64,000 nt of DNA from Flavobacterium sp. SM15 (GTDB lineage Bacteria; Bacteroidota; Bacteroidia; Flavobacteriales; Flavobacteriaceae), in the NCBI RefSeq assembly GCF_022012335.1, contig NZ_JAKLTO010000004.1:124001-188000 (forward strand), read 5' to 3'. The notes under the pieces are model-generated. The model made no database searches. It worked only from the letters and a program-made list of their open reading frames with translations, and was not told the origin of the DNA. The translations under genes and the position numbers were made by a program. Numbering within the stretch: the stretch's first letter is position 1; every line of letters begins with the position of its first letter. This document shows positions 62,437 through 64,000 of this stretch, in pieces.

Positions 62437-63588
62437 ATGAAAATCGCAATAGTTTGTTATCCCACCTTTGGAGGTAGTGGAGTTGTAGCAACAGAATTAG
62501 GACTCGAGCTGGCCCGTCGTGGTCACGAAATCCATTTTATTACTTACAGTCAGCCGGTTCGTTTGGCGCTCTTAAATCAGAATATTCATTATCATGAAGT
62601 AAACGTTCCTGAATATCCGTTATTTCATTATCAGCCTTATGAATTAGCACTTTCCAGTAAATTGGTTGATATGGTGAAACTGCACAAAATAGAAATCTTG
62701 CACGTGCATTATGCTATCCCTCATGCTTATGCCGGTTATATGGCAAAGCAGATGCTCAAACGTGAAGGAATCAAAATCCCAATGATTACTACCTTGCACG
62801 GAACCGATATCACTTTAGTGGGGAATCATCCGTTTTATAAGCCGGCGGTTTCGTTCAGCATTAATAAATCTGATTATGTTACCTCAGTTTCCCAAAGTTT
62901 GAAAGACGAAACGTATCGTTTATTCGACATTGATAAAGAAATCGAAGTGATTCCAAATTTTATTGAAATTGACAAGAACCGAGTTGATGTGAATTCTCCT
63001 TGTCATCGTTCTTTGATGGCAACTCAGGATCAGAAGATCATCACACACATCAGTAATTTCAGAAAAGTAAAACGCATTCCGGATGTGGTTAAAGTATTTT
63101 ATGAAATACAAAAACAAATTCCTTCTAAACTTATGATGGTAGGGGAAGGTCCTGAAAAAGAAGTAGCTGAAAAAATGTGTGAAGAGTTGAAAATTACAGA
63201 CAAAGTGATTTTTTTCGGGAACAGTCATGAGATTGATAAGATTCTATGTTATTCCGATTTGTTTTTGCTTCCTTCCGAGACTGAAAGTTTTGGTCTGGCA
63301 GCTTTAGAAGCAATGTCTGCCGGTGTACCTGTAATATCAAGTAATTCTGGCGGCTTACCTGAAGTAAATAAACAAGGTTTTTCGGGTTATTTAAGCGATG
63401 TTGGTAATATTGAGGAAATGTCCAGAAATGCAATTGCAATTTTATCGGACGATGATCGTTTGCTTCAATTTAAGAAAAATGCTTTGGAAGTGGCAAAAGA
63501 GTTTGATATTCAGGAAATTATGCCTATTTACGAAAAGTTGTATCAAAAAGCATTGAAGAAATATGAAAATAAAAATCTTATTAGTTAG
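62437..63588 (+). CDS. bshA: N-acetyl-alpha-D-glucosaminyl L-malate synthase
   Basis: 383 residues, GT-B glycosyltransferase of family GT4. The start is KIAIVCYPTFGGSGVVATEL. The middle has HVHYAIPHAYAGYMAKQML, TLHGTDITLVG and FSINKSDYVTSVS. The nucleotide-sugar site is LLPSETESFGLAALEAMSAG. It joins UDP-GlcNAc with L-malate, the first step of bacillithiol synthesis. bshB and bshC are not in the window. It overlaps the next gene by 26 bp. Confidence 0.95.
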   Translation: MKIAIVCYPTFGGSGVVATELGLELARRGHEIHFITYSQPVRLALLNQNIHYHEVNVPEYPLFHYQPYELALSSKLVDMVKLHKIEILHVHYAIPHAYAGYMAKQMLKREGIKIPMITTLHGTDITLVGNHPFYKPAVSFSINKSDYVTSVSQSLKDETYRLFDIDKEIEVIPNFIEIDKNRVDVNSPCHRSLMATQDQKIITHISNFRKVKRIPDVVKVFYEIQKQIPSKLMMVGEGPEKEVAEKMCEELKITDKVIFFGNSHEIDKILCYSDLFLLPSETESFGLAALEAMSAGVPVISSNSGGLPEVNKQGFSGYLSDVGNIEEMSRNAIAILSDDDRLLQFKKNALEVAKEFDIQEIMPIYEKLYQKALKKYENKNLIS

Positions 63589-64000
63589 TTTATTTGCACT
63601 ATTCTTTTCTTGTAATTCTCAAAAAGAAATGAAATTGGGCGCTCAAGGTTTTAGAATTCTATATCAAAACGAATATGGAGGTGCTCAGAAGCAGGGTTAT
63701 GATATAATTGACTCTTCGGAAGCACTTACAGACTTGTTTACCAAGCTTCAGCTGGATTCCGAAGTGTATTCTAATTTTGAAAAAATTGATTTTTCTGAAA
63801 ATTGTGTTCTTGCTTTATATCTTGGGCAAAAAAACACAGGAGGATATACTCTCTCTGTAGATAAAGTCCAAAATGAGCCAGGAAAAACCATAATCCAAAG
63901 AAAGATTACAGGACCTAAACAAGGTGAAATGGCCACGATGGCACTTACAAATCCGTATTGTCTTGTAGTGGTTAAAAAGAATAAGATTTATGAAGTAAAA
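63563..64000 (+). CDS. PrcB-like lipoprotein (partial, runs off the right edge)
   Basis: 146 codons with no stop in the window. It starts at ATG 63563, inside the end of bshA. MKIKILLVSLFALFFSCNSQ gives a lipoprotein signal with Cys17. The later NTGGYTLSVDKVQNE and ALTNPYCLVVVKKNK fit the PrcB C-terminal domain, first known from the Treponema dentilysin complex, where it aids a protease. Here no protease partner is seen. The frame on the opposite strand is its shadow. Confidence 0.8.
   Translation, partial: MKIKILLVSLFALFFSCNSQKEMKLGAQGFRILYQNEYGGAQKQGYDIIDSSEALTDLFTKLQLDSEVYSNFEKIDFSENCVLALYLGQKNTGGYTLSVDKVQNEPGKTIIQRKITGPKQGEMATMALTNPYCLVVVKKNKIYEVK

Overview
The window reads as a chromosomal segment of a Bacteroidota bacterium, most likely Flavobacterium or a close relative. 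DNA is AT-rich, genes rarely show Shine-Dalgarno sequences, and promoters fit the Bacteroidota pattern (TTG, about 19-20 bp, TAnnTTTG). The gene set is also typical: bshA (bacillithiol), TamB, an LptD-like protein, a GldL-like mini-protein, amidase-SPOR proteins, DUF4159 and PG_1098-type methyltransferase genes.

Region 1 (1 to about 7,900) is the right end of an integrated mobile element, probably a prophage, whose left end lies outside the window. It holds the tail of a probable phage structural gene, an element-encoded sigma factor, a chain of tiny overlapping genes including a PD-(D/E)XK-like nuclease candidate, a non-coding stretch with an antisense-RNA/small-peptide arrangement, a small resolvase-type serine recombinase, a leftward three-gene operon headed by an ADP-ribosyltransferase-like protein, and a large serine integrase. 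The integrase abuts ybaB, whose C-terminus looks replaced, so the element appears to have inserted into the 3' end of ybaB.

Region 2 (8.2-31.4 kb) is core chromosome: an S9 oligopeptidase, a PLP-dependent cysteine synthase/CBS-type enzyme, yebC, gcvT, nnrD, a TlpA-like protein, hutH, an O-methyltransferase, a cluster of small membrane proteins (GldL-like, TMEM175, YetF-type), a retropepsin-like/RimK fusion, clpC, gyrA with a TPR protein, an NlpC/P60 hydrolase and a thiolase. Region 3 (31.6-40.7 kb) starts with a Ser-Pro-Arg tRNA cluster. A leftward block follows with a THUMP-like methyltransferase, an AI-2E-family transporter, two tandem M43 metalloprotease lipoproteins, DUF4159, rsmE, an alpha/beta hydrolase and tsaD.

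Region 4 (40.8-57.4 kb) is rich in envelope and central-metabolism genes: tamB with no AUG start available, pfkA-gap followed by a GlcNAc-kinase-like gene and methylglyoxal synthase, ridA, lptD, two tandem amidase-SPOR genes, an MlaD-type MCE protein and a two-gene Fe-S redox module. Region 5 (57.6-64 kb) holds a secreted VGIGTTNP-type protein, a GH3/beta-lactamase-fold fusion, a DUF1801 protein, bshA and the start of a PrcB-like lipoprotein.

The least explained biology is in the element: a sigma factor with a matching pair of unusual promoter-like motifs, a type I toxin-antitoxin-like locus, and an ART operon with two very acidic partners.
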